DNA of 64,000 nucleotides from Ilumatobacter coccineus YM16-304 (GTDB lineage Bacteria > Actinomycetota > Acidimicrobiia > Acidimicrobiales > Ilumatobacteraceae), in contig NC_020520.1 of the NCBI RefSeq assembly GCF_000348785.1, positions 806,001-870,000 on the forward strand. The letters run 5' to 3'. Below the pieces are notes generated by a model. It worked only from the letters and a program-made list of their open reading frames with translations. It was not told the DNA's origin and did no database searches. Every line of letters starts with the position of its first letter. Position 1 is the first letter of the stretch. This document shows, in pieces, positions 21,862 to 30,658 of the stretch. The translations under genes were made by a program, and so were the position numbers.

Positions 21862-23985
21862 TCATTCGGGCGGGATGGTGACGGCGGTGGTGTAACGGTT
21901 GTGGGCCAGCGCGCCGGTCGGGTCGCTCGCGACGATCTCGATCGCGAGTTCGCCGAGCGTGTCGGGCACGACCATGTCGAGGGTGCCGACCTTGGCGACC
22001 TCGTCGGGCTGCACCGGACCACCGAACCGGAACGTGGTGCTTCCGCCCGCCCACGACACCACCGCCGAGACCGACGCGTCGTCGATGGCGACGCGTCGAT
22101 CGTTGACGAGGTGCACGTCGACGCTCAACGCATCGCCGGGATTGATCCAGTCGGGGAGCTGATCAGCGACGACGATGACCGGAGCGCACGCGAGCCGCAC
22201 CGTCTCGTAGGCGTCTTTCGGAATGCGCTCGTGGTCGAGCACGCTCGACGAAATGGCCGGCATCGCGTCGGCCAGGTGCGAGAAACAGAAGCCGCCGGTG
22301 GGTCGGTACTTCAGCCGTCGCAGCGTCTCGATCTGCACCTTGAGCACGTGCGACTGGTACAGCTGCGTGGTGTGTCGCCACTCGTCGAACGACGGGAACG
22401 TGTCGGGCGGCAGGAGCTCGTCGAAGATGGCGCGCTGGTAGCCGTGGTCGGCTTCGAGCGCGTCCCAGTCGACGTCGGGCCATGACCCCTTCGCTGCTTC
22501 GTCGATGAACGGCGTGCTCTCGGGCACGGAGTCGGAGCCGAACTCGCTGACGAACCGCACCGTGCTCGGGAGCAGCTTCGCCTGCTTGGCGAGCCCGCTC
22601 GCATCGCCGTGCCGCCACCCGAACCAGAGGTGGCTGTCGGTGCCGTCGAGCTGCGGCAGGTGGGGGAGGACGCCAGAGTGGGCGACGGTGGTCCGGCTGT
22701 CGTCGGCACGCTCGAACGAACGCTTCACCCATCGGTCGAGCACCGACTTGTTCCACGACGGGAGCTGTTGCGCGGCCACTCGGCGGAGCCGTCCACGCCA
22801 GCCCGCGTTGGCGCTGCGGTCGGCGTTGGTCGGTTCGTTGTGAGCCGTCCACGACGCGATCGATGGATGGTGACCGAGCGAGTCGACCGTCGCAGTTGCC
22901 TGGTCGACGGCGCGGCTGCGAACCGACCGAGCGTGCGTGCGCTCGAGCGGGAAGTCCTGCAAGATCAACAGACCCAACTCGTCGGCGCGGTCGTAGAGAC
23001 ACCGTCGGCTGATGTGTCCGCGCACCCGGATCGTGTTGAGACCGAGTGCCAGGACGTGGTCGAGATCGCGTTCGATCAACTCGTCGGTGGTGTCGGCGAG
23101 CCCGACCGTGATCGGAGTGAGGTTGGTGCCACGGAGGAAGAGGCGTTCGCCGTTGACCGAGCAGATCCAGTTGTTCCACTCGATCTGGCGCAGCCCGATC
23201 CGGCGCATCCGCTCGTCGCTGCGTTCGCCGTCGACCTCGATCTCGACCGTGAGCACGGTGAGTGGCTGATCGCCGAGTTCACGCGGCCACCAGAGATCGG
23301 GGTCGCGGATGTCGATCGTCCACTCGAGTTCGTTCCGGCCGGTGGCGACCGCTGAGGTGTGTTCGTCGACGACCTGTCCGTCGCGTCGGGTCCGGACGAC
23401 GATCTCGTGTGGGGCGAGGCTGTCGAGTTGCGCCGTGATGCGAACGTGGGCGCGACGCACGTCGGCGTCGCGACACAGCACACGCAGCCGATCGATGCGA
23501 ACCGGGCCGGTGTCGTACATCCGGACCGAACGCCACAGACCGCCAGGATTCCATCCGGTGGGCACGACGTCGGACGACTGGAGGACGCCCGTGATGTTCG
23601 ACCGAGCGCCGTGTTGCGGCGAACACGCGACCTCGACGGCCAGAACGTGCTCCTCGCCGATCCTGGCGAGTTGCGTGACATCGAAGCTGTGCGGGAAGAA
23701 GTAGCCCTCCGGGTCGCCGAGGTAGGCGCCGTCGAGCCACGCATCGGCCTGGTAGAAGACGCCGTCGAAGGTGATCCAGCGCCGGCGACCCTCGGCCGGG
23801 GGAGCCGATTCGAAGCGGTGCCGATACATGAGCGGGCCGTCGCTGTTCGCGAACTCCGGAGTCTGCTGCCAGTGGCCGGGCACCTCGACCTCCAACCACG
23901 ACGAGTCGTCGCTGTCGAGACCGATGCCGAAGCGACGCACGTCGTCGTTCGCTTCGGTTGCGACCCACCGGCCTCCCAACTCCAT
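21862..23985 (-). CDS. Glycoside hydrolase family 2 protein
   Basis: A 707-residue enzyme with the GH2 order: N-terminal galactose-binding-like sandwich (RWVATEANDD to QHGARSNITG), an immunoglobulin-like middle domain, then a TIM barrel. Acid/base Glu is in WTAHNEPTN (about Glu383), and the candidate nucleophile Glu is in FVSEFGSDS (about Glu481), matching the H-N-E-P and S-E-(F/Y)-G patterns of beta-glucuronidase, galactosidase and mannosidase members. The LRGTNLTPI segment near the barrel start is also typical. No signal peptide, so probably cytoplasmic. ATG 23985 is chosen because the upstream extension runs into the minisatellite. Substrate not predictable. Monocistronic, convergent with the beta-helix gene. 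Confidence 0.88.
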   Translation of the reverse strand: MELGGRWVATEANDDVRRFGIGLDSDDSSWLEVEVPGHWQQTPEFANSDGPLMYRHRFESAPPAEGRRRWITFDGVFYQADAWLDGAYLGDPEGYFFPHSFDVTQLARIGEEHVLAVEVACSPQHGARSNITGVLQSSDVVPTGWNPGGLWRSVRMYDTGPVRIDRLRVLCRDADVRRAHVRITAQLDSLAPHEIVVRTRRDGQVVDEHTSAVATGRNELEWTIDIRDPDLWWPRELGDQPLTVLTVEIEVDGERSDERMRRIGLRQIEWNNWICSVNGERLFLRGTNLTPITVGLADTTDELIERDLDHVLALGLNTIRVRGHISRRCLYDRADELGLLILQDFPLERTHARSVRSRAVDQATATVDSLGHHPSIASWTAHNEPTNADRSANAGWRGRLRRVAAQQLPSWNKSVLDRWVKRSFERADDSRTTVAHSGVLPHLPQLDGTDSHLWFGWRHGDASGLAKQAKLLPSTVRFVSEFGSDSVPESTPFIDEAAKGSWPDVDWDALEADHGYQRAIFDELLPPDTFPSFDEWRHTTQLYQSHVLKVQIETLRRLKYRPTGGFCFSHLADAMPAISSSVLDHERIPKDAYETVRLACAPVIVVADQLPDWINPGDALSVDVHLVNDRRVAIDDASVSAVVSWAGGSTTFRFGGPVQPDEVAKVGTLDMVVPDTLGELAIEIVASDPTGALAHNRYTTAVTIPPE

Positions 23986-24034
23986 CAGCCCGATCGTACG
24001 CCGCAATGCCCCACCCCCGCAGATGCCACCCGAG

Positions 24035-24229
24035 AGGATGATTTCTGCCCAGGCCAATTGTCGTCGCGTGAGGGTGATTCTTGCCCAGGCTCAAAGTGGT
24101 CGCGTGGGGGTGATTTCTGCCCAGGCCAATTGTCGTCGCGTGGGGGTGATTTTTGCCCAGGCTCGATGTGGTCGCGTGGGGGTGATTTTTGCCCAGGCTC
24201 GATGTGGTCGGGCTCGATGTGGTCGCGTG
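24035..24229. repeat. 36-bp minisatellite, five units
   Basis: Head-to-tail units starting at 24035, 24071, 24107, 24143 and 24179 with the core GGGTGATTTxTGCCCAGGC and a variable 11-12 base segment: CAATTGTCGTC in units 1 and 3, CAAAGTGGTC in unit 2, CGATGTGGTC in units 4 and 5. Unit 5 has an extra 15-bp internal duplication. It fills most of the 287-bp space between the GH2 gene and the divergent MoxR-like ATPase. No spacers and no cas genes, so not a CRISPR array. Confidence 0.9.
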
Positions 24230-24272
24230 GCTCCGATGTGAGGGTTCGGTGATCGTGAACTAGGTTCGACAC

Positions 24273-25703
24273 ATGGCAGACGAGAACTCTGATCGGCCGT
24301 CCACGCTGGGCGAACTCCGCGCATCCGGATGGGTGTCACGACCCATCAAGCAGGAGATCCGCGAACACGCGATCGCCAAGGTCGTTGCAGGTGAGCCCCT
24401 GTTCAGCGGCGTCGAAGGCTACGAAGACACGGTCATGCCGCAGCTCGAGAACGCGCTGCTCGCCGGACACGACGTGATCTTCCTCGGTGAACGCGGTCAG
24501 GCGAAGACCCGCATGATCCGGTCGCTCACCGGTCTGCTCGACGAGTGGATGCCGATCATCGCCGGCAGCGAGATCAACGACGACCCGTACAACCCAGTGT
24601 CGAAGCACGCGATCGACCTCGTCGCCGAACACGGCGACGACGCCCCGATCTCGTGGGTGCACCGCGACACCCGCTACGGCGAGAAGCTGGCCACCCCCGA
24701 CACGTCGATCGCCGACCTCATCGGCGAAGTCGACCCCATCAAGGTCGCCGAAGGCCGCTACCTCTCCGACGAACTGACGCTGCACTACGGCCTCGTGCCG
24801 CGAACCAACCGCGGCATCTTCGCCATGAACGAGCTTCCCGACCTCGCCGAGCGCATCCAGGTCGGCCTGCTCAACGTGCTCGAAGAGCGCGACGTTCAGA
24901 TCCGCGGCTACAAGATCCGCCTCCCGCTCGACGTCATCCTGATGGCGTCGGCCAACCCGGAGGACTACACCAACCGCGGCCGCATGATCACCCCGCTCAA
25001 GGACCGCTTCGGCTCGCAGATTCGCACGCACTACCCGCTCGAGGTCGCCACCGAGGTCGCGATCATGAAGCAGGAGGCCGTGCCGCTCGATGTGGAGACG
25101 CCCGATGGTCCGATCACCGTCCGCGTGCCCGACTTCCTGACCGACGTGGTCGCCACGTTCAGCCATCTGGCTCGTTCGAGCAACCAGGTCAATCAGCGCA
25201 GCGGTGTGTCGGTGCGTCTGAGCGTCAGCAACTACGAGGCGTTGTCGGCCAATGCGCTGCGCCGAGGACTGCGATCGGGTGAGACCGACATCGTCGCCCG
25301 CGTCGACGACCTCGACGCGCTGCCCGCCAGCTCGCAGGGCAAGATCGAGATCGAGTCGCTCGAGGAAGGGCGTGAAGGGATGATTCTCGACACGCTCATC
25401 AAGGGCGCCGTGCTCACCGTGTTCAAGGAAGCGATCGACCCCGGTCAGACCCGCGACGTCGTCGACGCCTTCGAGGAGGGAGCGATCGCCCACACCGGCG
25501 AAGACGTCACCAGCGCCGATCTCGCCAAGCTCGTCACCGATGTCGCTGCGCTCCGCGAGCCGGTCATGGCGCTCACGGGTGGCGACGAGTCGGAAGCCGC
25601 TGTTGCCTCCGCCGTCGAGTTCGTGCTCGAAGGACTGCACCTGAGCAAACGGCTCAACAAGGATTCGTCCGGCGCATCAGCCACCTATCGCGGAAGGGTC
25701 TGA
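24273..25703 (+). CDS. MoxR/magnesium-chelatase-type AAA ATPase
   Basis: A 476-residue ATPase of the BchI/MoxR group. It has Walker A GERGQAKT (72-79), the Walker B-like GIFAMNELPDL, and sensor-1 ASANPEDYTNRGR, the same motif order as BchI. Such ATPases act with a VWA-domain protein as a chaperone or metal-insertion pair. The matching VWA protein is present at 36990-39020 but is not adjacent. In mycobacteria the equivalent genes are, as I recall, neighbours (Rv0958/Rv0959). No other chlorophyll or cobalamin genes are nearby, so chelatase activity is not implied. The stop lies two bases before the start of the selenoprotein gene, suggesting co-transcription. The upstream region is the minisatellite. 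Confidence 0.85.
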   Translation: MADENSDRPSTLGELRASGWVSRPIKQEIREHAIAKVVAGEPLFSGVEGYEDTVMPQLENALLAGHDVIFLGERGQAKTRMIRSLTGLLDEWMPIIAGSEINDDPYNPVSKHAIDLVAEHGDDAPISWVHRDTRYGEKLATPDTSIADLIGEVDPIKVAEGRYLSDELTLHYGLVPRTNRGIFAMNELPDLAERIQVGLLNVLEERDVQIRGYKIRLPLDVILMASANPEDYTNRGRMITPLKDRFGSQIRTHYPLEVATEVAIMKQEAVPLDVETPDGPITVRVPDFLTDVVATFSHLARSSNQVNQRSGVSVRLSVSNYEALSANALRRGLRSGETDIVARVDDLDALPASSQGKIEIESLEEGREGMILDTLIKGAVLTVFKEAIDPGQTRDVVDAFEEGAIAHTGEDVTSADLAKLVTDVAALREPVMALTGGDESEAAVASAVEFVLEGLHLSKRLNKDSSGASATYRGRV

Positions 25704-25705
25704 TC

Positions 25706-26824
25706 ATGCTGACCACCACACTCGAACTGACCGCCGACCAGTTCGCAGCCGGTACCGGCTGGGAGATCAAGCCCGAAGGCGCCTGCAAAGGCGAGGTCTG
25801 CGTGCCCCTCGGCGGCGGCGACTTCGACCTCGCTGCCACGGCCGAACGCCTCGGCATGGCGATCGTGCACGACGACACGTCCGGCCGTTGGGCCATCGGT
25901 CCCGAGTCGCTCGGCGACCGTGCACTCGCGACTGCCGAAGCGCCCGAACTCGTCCTCGACGACATCGACGGCAACGAGTTCCGGTTGTCGTCGCTGCGTG
26001 GCAAGAAGGTCGTCATCGTCTCGTGGGCGCCCTATTGAGGTTGTTCGTTCGATCTGCCCGGGTGGCAGGCACTCCGTGACGAACTCCACGCCGACGGCTT
26101 CGAGGTCGTCACCGTCTCGCTCGAACTGAGTGGCCCCGACGCCTCTCGGTCGCTGATCGAAGCCGCATCGCCCGAGCACCCGTCGCTGCTCGACCCGACG
26201 CACAAGATGGACGCGCTGTTCGGCGTCGTCAACATTCCCAACGTCGTCTGGATCGACGAGAACGGCATCATCGTGCGTCCACCCGAACCGGGTTGGCCCG
26301 AAGGACGACTCTCGATGCCCGACGACATGCTCGAGGGCTGGCCCGAACTCTCGTCGGCCCCCAACGCACCGGCAGCTCCCGAGGGCGGCGCCGGTCAGTG
26401 GGACATCCTCGGCTCCGGCCAGGACCGGGCGGCCTACGGTGACGCGATCCGCGACTGGGTCGCCAACGGCGCCGACAGCCAGTACGTCATGACGCCGTCG
26501 CAGGTGATCGCGGCGTCGCAGCCGCGCAGCACCGGTCAGTCGGAGGGAGCGGCACACTTCGAGTTGGCCAATCAACTGTGGCAGGAGGGCGAGCGCGACG
26601 CGGCGATCGCTCACTTCAACGCCTGCCATCGGCTGCAGCCCGACAACTGGACGTACAAGCGTCAGGCGTGGTCGCTGCTTGGTCGCGAACGCGTCGGCGG
26701 CAAGTACGGACAGTTCGTCCAGATGCCGGTGAAGGGCGAAGAGGCCGACTGGCCGTTCGACTCCGATTTCACCTCCGATGTGCTCACCACCGACGTGGGC
26801 GCCTACTACCCGAAGACCCTCTGA
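25706..26824 (+). CDS. Thioredoxin-like (ResA/TlpA-type) redox protein, probable selenoprotein (TGA = Sec111)
   Basis: A 372-residue reading frame interrupted by one in-frame TGA at 26036-26038. The sequence reads VVIVSWAPY-TGA-GCSFDLPGW, and the same frame continues uninterrupted to 26824. The TGA therefore replaces the first Cys of the redox motif of a TlpA/ResA-like thioredoxin fold, giving Sec-Gly-Cys with Cys113. The fold is supported by the preceding DIDGNEFRLSSLRGK strand-turn and the later VVNIPNVVWIDENG (cis-Pro region). A SECIS-like hairpin follows the TGA at the right distance. An N-terminal CKGEVCVP pair is a possible second thiol site; a C-terminal TPR-like segment (FELANQLWQEG, DAAIAHFNACHRLQPDN) ends the protein. 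Shine-Dalgarno GGAAGG precedes ATG 25706. The alternative, a disabled gene, is less likely because both sides are conserved in frame. Confidence 0.82.
26047..26084 (+). other. Bacterial SECIS-like element
   Basis: Upper stem TCTGCC (26053-26058) with GGCAGG (26064-26069), one G-U pair, around a CGGGT loop (26059-26063). The loop begins about 20 nt after the TGA, close to the position of the GG-containing apical loop in E. coli fdhF. A lower stem GTTCG (26047-26051) with CGAAC (26080-26084) can extend it. The element lies inside the coding frame, as bacterial SECIS elements do. Confidence 0.65.
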
Positions 26825-26875
26825 CCGGACGACTCCCCGACGCGGTGGTCGGGCCGCCGCGGCCGGTCGGTCGGT

Positions 26876-27787
26876 TCAGTCGCCGGGGGCGATGAGGAAG
26901 GCGTCGGCCGCGGGCAGCGCCGTGCGGTCGGAGCCGACGAGGGCCGAGGGAGCGTCGGGTCCGGCGATCGCTGGTTCGACCAGGCACGTCGTGACGTCGA
27001 TGCCATCGCCGATCGCTGCGTCGATCGCCCCGACGAGGCGTTCCATCATCCGGCCGCTCACGTCGGGATCGATGTGAGCGGGGGTGAACGAACTGATCAT
27101 GATCGGCTCGTCGGGCGCGGCGGCGGCAGCGTCGTTGAGCGTCTGTTCCCAGTGTTCGGCGGCCAGTCGGAGATCGTCGTCGGTCACGGCGAGGTCATCG
27201 GCCAGATGCGTCGGAAGCGCCACGCCGAGCACGTCGAATTCGCCGTTGCGACGCCCGGCGAAGCTGTATCCGTCGGCGGCGGCGAGCGAGGCCACGACCG
27301 GCGGTTCGCCGGCACCGAGCACGCGCCACGTGTCGATCCACACCTGATCGGGGAGCGAGTCCGGCAGCACCGCGAACGGGATCCAGCCGTCGACGTGAGC
27401 GCCGAAGGTGTCGGCGACACGCTCGATCCACCGAGGCCACCAGCGGGTGAGCGCCTCGTCGTCGTCGATGCCGCCTTCGTTGGCGAACCACTTCGGCACG
27501 CCACTGTCGTACATGGCACCCCACACCGAGATGCCGATGGCATCGGCCGCGGCGAACAGGTTCTCGTACCGCTCGACCCAGTCGCCGGCGAACTCACCAG
27601 GCTTGGGCTGGAGCCGAGCCCAGTCGAACGTCAACCGGAGATCGGCGACGCCGAGATCGGCGAGCAGTGCGAGGTCGTCGGGCCAGCGTTTGTAGAACCC
27701 GTTGCCCGCGGTGGGGCCGAGATCGGACGACTCGGCGAAACCGAGCGTCGTCGAGACGGGGAGTGCGGCACCGCGGCGGAACGACAT
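26876..27787 (-). CDS. GH1-like TIM-barrel protein lacking the canonical catalytic motifs
   Basis: A 303-residue protein with the opening of a family 1 beta-glucosidase: LGFAESSDLGP, then FYKRWPDDLALLADLGV, LRLTFDWARLQPKPGEF and WVERYENLFAAADAIGI. At the position where GH1 enzymes have T-(L/F)-N-E-P, this protein has GWIPFAVLPDS. Where the second Glu motif (E-N-G) is expected, TCLVEPAIAG is the nearest match. It is also shorter than typical GH1 (about 440-480). It may be a non-hydrolytic or atypical enzyme. ATG 27787 lies 25 bp after the cyclase stop on the same strand, so the two are probably co-transcribed. No signal peptide. Confidence 0.6.
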   Translation of the reverse strand: MSFRRGAALPVSTTLGFAESSDLGPTAGNGFYKRWPDDLALLADLGVADLRLTFDWARLQPKPGEFAGDWVERYENLFAAADAIGISVWGAMYDSGVPKWFANEGGIDDDEALTRWWPRWIERVADTFGAHVDGWIPFAVLPDSLPDQVWIDTWRVLGAGEPPVVASLAAADGYSFAGRRNGEFDVLGVALPTHLADDLAVTDDDLRLAAEHWEQTLNDAAAAAPDEPIMISSFTPAHIDPDVSGRMMERLVGAIDAAIGDGIDVTTCLVEPAIAGPDAPSALVGSDRTALPAADAFLIAPGD

Positions 27788-27812
27788 GAGAACTACGAGA
27801 CTGGACGGGCGT

Positions 27813-28364
27813 TCAGATGAACGGCGTGCGGGTCCACAGGTCGCTTGCGTCGGAATCGACGGGCTGCGGGACGCCGGTGAGCTCGACCACGTTGATCGGC
27901 CCCGGGAATCCACGCAACTCGACTTCGCCGTACGGCTCAGCGCTCACGCCTTCGGGCAGGCGTTCGATGTGCATGGTCGGCATCAGGACTTCGACGCCCT
28001 TGGCGTGGTCGCAGAGACGAGCGGCCATGTTGACGGCGGAGCCGATGTAGTCGTCGCCTTCGAAGAGCAGCGCGTGACCGGTGGCAAGACCGGCACGGAC
28101 GGTGAGTGGGCTGCACACGTCGGCGGCCCGCTGTTCGAGGTCGAGCACGAACTCGAGTGCGTCGCGCTGGTTGACGGCGACGCACATGCAGCCGTCACCC
28201 AGCCACTTGGCGATACGGACGCCGCGTTCGGATGCAACCGACCGGACGATCGTGCGAAACGCGCTCAACACCCGCCCGGCCGCGTCGTCGCCGAAGGCAG
28301 CCGTGTAATTCGTGAATCCGGAAAGGTCCACGAAGATGAAGGTGCGAGGAACACGCATGGTCAC
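27813..28364 (-). CDS. Class III adenylate/guanylate cyclase domain protein
   Basis: A 183-residue stand-alone cyclase homology domain. Metal-binding Asp13 (FIFVDLSGFT) and Asp57 (KWLGDGCM), the purine-contacting Lys53 and Asp105, and the transition-state Asn112/Arg116 (GSAVNMAARLC) are all present. That set fits an active adenylate cyclase that would work as a homodimer, making cAMP from ATP. There is no sensory or membrane domain, so input must come from elsewhere. The start is GTG 28364 or ATG 28358. It is followed, 25 bp on, by the GH1-like gene and faces the ABC transporter operon across about 150 bp. Confidence 0.85.
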   Translation of the reverse strand: MTMRVPRTFIFVDLSGFTNYTAAFGDDAAGRVLSAFRTIVRSVASERGVRIAKWLGDGCMCVAVNQRDALEFVLDLEQRAADVCSPLTVRAGLATGHALLFEGDDYIGSAVNMAARLCDHAKGVEVLMPTMHIERLPEGVSAEPYGEVELRGFPGPINVVELTGVPQPVDSDASDLWTRTPFI

Positions 28365-28511
28365 TCATGTTATTCGGTCGATCGAGGCGATGTCTTGAAC
28401 AGCTCGTGAAAACCTGCGATGACGTGACGATCGAACGACCGCCGAGAGTGAGCTCGCCGACGGGTGCGAGAGCTACAGTCGGCGTGATCGCGAGCACGAG
28501 GGGGAGCACGG

Positions 28512-29372
28512 TTGCCAGTTCACGGGACACCGGACGCGCATCCGGTTTCGGCGGGTGCCGTGGGGGCTTCGAGGCTGCGGACGGCGTCGCTCGTCGTCGT
28601 CGCCGTGGCGTTGGCCCTGCCAGCTGTCGTGTTGTTCGTCGGATCGCTCCGGCCACCTGATTCGCCGCCGTTGCGCCGACCCGAACTGCTGCCGTCCGAT
28701 GCCGGATTCGACAGCTATCGCGAGGCGTTTCACCTCGTCGATCTCGCTCGTCAGTTGACCAATTCGGTCGTGGTCGCCCTGATCGCCACGCCGTTGGCGG
28801 TCGGGTGTGCGTCGTTGGCCGGGTTCGTCATCGCTCGGGCACCGCGCTCGATCGCACGGTTCCTTATCGGTCTCGCCGTCATCGGCATGGTCGTTCCGAC
28901 GACCGCACTGTTGATCGGGCGTTTCGGCGTCTACCGTGAACTCGGCGTGCTCGACACGATGGTGCCGTTGATCGCTCCCGCGTTGTTCGGGGTGAACGCC
29001 CTGTCGGTGCTGCTCTTCGCCTGGAGCTTCTCGATGCTGCCTCGGAGCGTGTTCGACGTCGCCGAACTCGAGAGCGTGTCCCCGTGGCGCGCCTGGTTCG
29101 GCATCGCTCTGCCGATGGCTCGCCCGATGACGATCGCCGTCGGCACCTTGGCGTTCGCGGCGACGTGGAGCGACTTCTTGAATCCGCTGGTGTTCGTCAC
29201 GTCGAACGAGAAGTTCACCGTGCCGCTCGGCTTGCGCTCGCTGCAACTCGTCGGCGGAGAAGACGTCTCGGTGGTGCTCGCCGGATGCGTGGTCGCCACG
29301 GCGCCGGTGGTGATCGTGTTCGCCATCGCCCAGCGGTGGTTGTTCGCGTCGTTGCGTGGAGCGGAATCATGA
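28512..29372 (+). CDS. Carbohydrate ABC transporter permease (MalG-like)
   Basis: A 286-residue permease of the CUT1 sugar uptake class, with about six hydrophobic segments. The cytoplasmic EAA-type loop reads AELESVSPWRAWFGIALP. The family imports oligosaccharides or glycerol phosphodiesters across the cytoplasmic membrane with an MalF partner, an ATPase and a lipoprotein receptor, all encoded next to it. The start is uncertain: TTG 28512 gives the longest frame, and GTG codons at 28548 or 28557 also precede the first transmembrane segment. First gene of a four-gene overlapping operon (ATGA to the next gene). Substrate cannot be read from sequence. Confidence 0.85.
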   Translation: MPVHGTPDAHPVSAGAVGASRLRTASLVVVAVALALPAVVLFVGSLRPPDSPPLRRPELLPSDAGFDSYREAFHLVDLARQLTNSVVVALIATPLAVGCASLAGFVIARAPRSIARFLIGLAVIGMVVPTTALLIGRFGVYRELGVLDTMVPLIAPALFGVNALSVLLFAWSFSMLPRSVFDVAELESVSPWRAWFGIALPMARPMTIAVGTLAFAATWSDFLNPLVFVTSNEKFTVPLGLRSLQLVGGEDVSVVLAGCVVATAPVVIVFAIAQRWLFASLRGAES

Positions 29373-30658
29373 CCACTCGTCGCCCACGGCTGGTCGGCCT
29401 GCTGGTCGCCGTCGCCGTGTTCGTCGCAGCGTGTGGTGGCGGAGGTGGCGACGGGGAGGTGAGCTTCCTGGTGTTCGGTGAGCCGGAGGAGGCTGCTGCC
29501 TACCGCGAGTTGGTCGACGCATTCGAGGCGACGAACGACGACGTCGAGGTCGACCTGGTCGTTGCGGCGAGTCGTTCTGATCTCCTCACCCGCATCTCGA
29601 CGGCGATTGCGGCCGGGTCGCCACCCGAGCTCTTCCTCGTCAACTACCGCTTCTTCGGGCAGTTCGCGTCGAAGGGAGCGCTGCAGCCGCTCGGACCGTT
29701 CGCCGACGTATCGCCGACCTTCGACCTCGACGGTCTGTACGAGGTCGCACGAGACGCCTTCGTGTGGGACGGCGAACAGATGTGCATTCCGCAGAACGTG
29801 TCGAGCCTGGCCGTGTACTACAACGCCGACGCGTTCGCCGCCGCGGGCCTCGACGTGCCGGCCGCCGACTGGACGTGGGCCGAGATGGTCGAGGTCGCCG
29901 CGGCGATGACGCTCGACGACGACGGTGATGGAACGGTCGAGCAGTACGGGCTGGGGGTGGAGCCGGGCATCGTGCGGCTCGCGCCGTTCGTCTGGTCGGA
30001 AGGCGGCGAACTGTTCGACGACGACGCACAGCCGACCGGGTACACCCTCGACAACGCTCCCGCCGTGCGAGCACTCCAGAAGTTCATCGATCTCCGCGGC
30101 GGGCGGGGCGTGATACCGACCGATGAGGAGATGGAGTCGGAGCGTCTCGAATCACGGTTCTTGAACGGGCGCTTGGCGATGTTCATGTCGTCACGGCGGT
30201 CGGTGCCGCAGTTCCGTTCGATCGACGACTTCGCCTGGGACGTCGCCCCGATCCCTTCGAACGGCCAGCCGGCGAACGTGTTGCACTCCGACGCCTTCTG
30301 CCTCACGACAGCGTCGTCGAACCACGACGCTGCGTGGGAGTTCGTCGAGTACGCGCTTGGCGAGGTCGGTGCCGAGATACTTGCGCGCACCGGCCGGACG
30401 GTGCCGTCACGCATCACGGTGGCCGAGTCGTCGGCGTTCCTCGACCCCGACCTGCCGCCCTCGCGGTCGCAGGTCTTCCTCGACGCGATCCCGTCGATCC
30501 GGCCGCTGCCGAGTCTGTCGACCTGGCCCGAGATCGAAGACCTGTCGGACGTCTTGATCGAAGAGGCGGTGTTCGACGTCGTCGGCGGCGAGGCGACCGA
30601 GCTGATCTCCTCGCTCAGAACCGAGACGCGCGACGCGTTCGACCGGGGGCAACCGTGA
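29369..30658 (+). CDS. Extracellular solute-binding lipoprotein (carbohydrate type)
   Basis: A 429-residue SBP family 1 (MalE-like) receptor. N-terminus TTRRPRLVGLLVAVAVFVAAC with lipobox VAAC, then a glycine-rich spacer. The mature part has the class features AAYRELVDAFEATNDDVEVDLV, a hinge region with AVYYNADAFAAAGLDVPA, and the ligand-cleft Trp/Phe cluster around WTWAEMVEVAAAM. It captures the substrate outside the membrane and delivers it to the flanking permeases. The start overlaps the upstream permease stop (ATGA), and its own stop overlaps the ATPase start (GTGA). Confidence 0.9.
   Translation: MTTRRPRLVGLLVAVAVFVAACGGGGGDGEVSFLVFGEPEEAAAYRELVDAFEATNDDVEVDLVVAASRSDLLTRISTAIAAGSPPELFLVNYRFFGQFASKGALQPLGPFADVSPTFDLDGLYEVARDAFVWDGEQMCIPQNVSSLAVYYNADAFAAAGLDVPAADWTWAEMVEVAAAMTLDDDGDGTVEQYGLGVEPGIVRLAPFVWSEGGELFDDDAQPTGYTLDNAPAVRALQKFIDLRGGRGVIPTDEEMESERLESRFLNGRLAMFMSSRRSVPQFRSIDDFAWDVAPIPSNGQPANVLHSDAFCLTTASSNHDAAWEFVEYALGEVGAEILARTGRTVPSRITVAESSAFLDPDLPPSRSQVFLDAIPSIRPLPSLSTWPEIEDLSDVLIEEAVFDVVGGEATELISSLRTETRDAFDRGQP

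Noticed and set aside
24035-24229. CRISPR array
   Set aside because: Units abut with no unique spacers, and no cas genes are near.
25706-26824. Frameshifted or nonsense-mutated pseudogene
   Set aside because: One clean in-frame TGA at the redox-Cys column, intact frame after it and a SECIS-like hairpin fit recoding better than decay.
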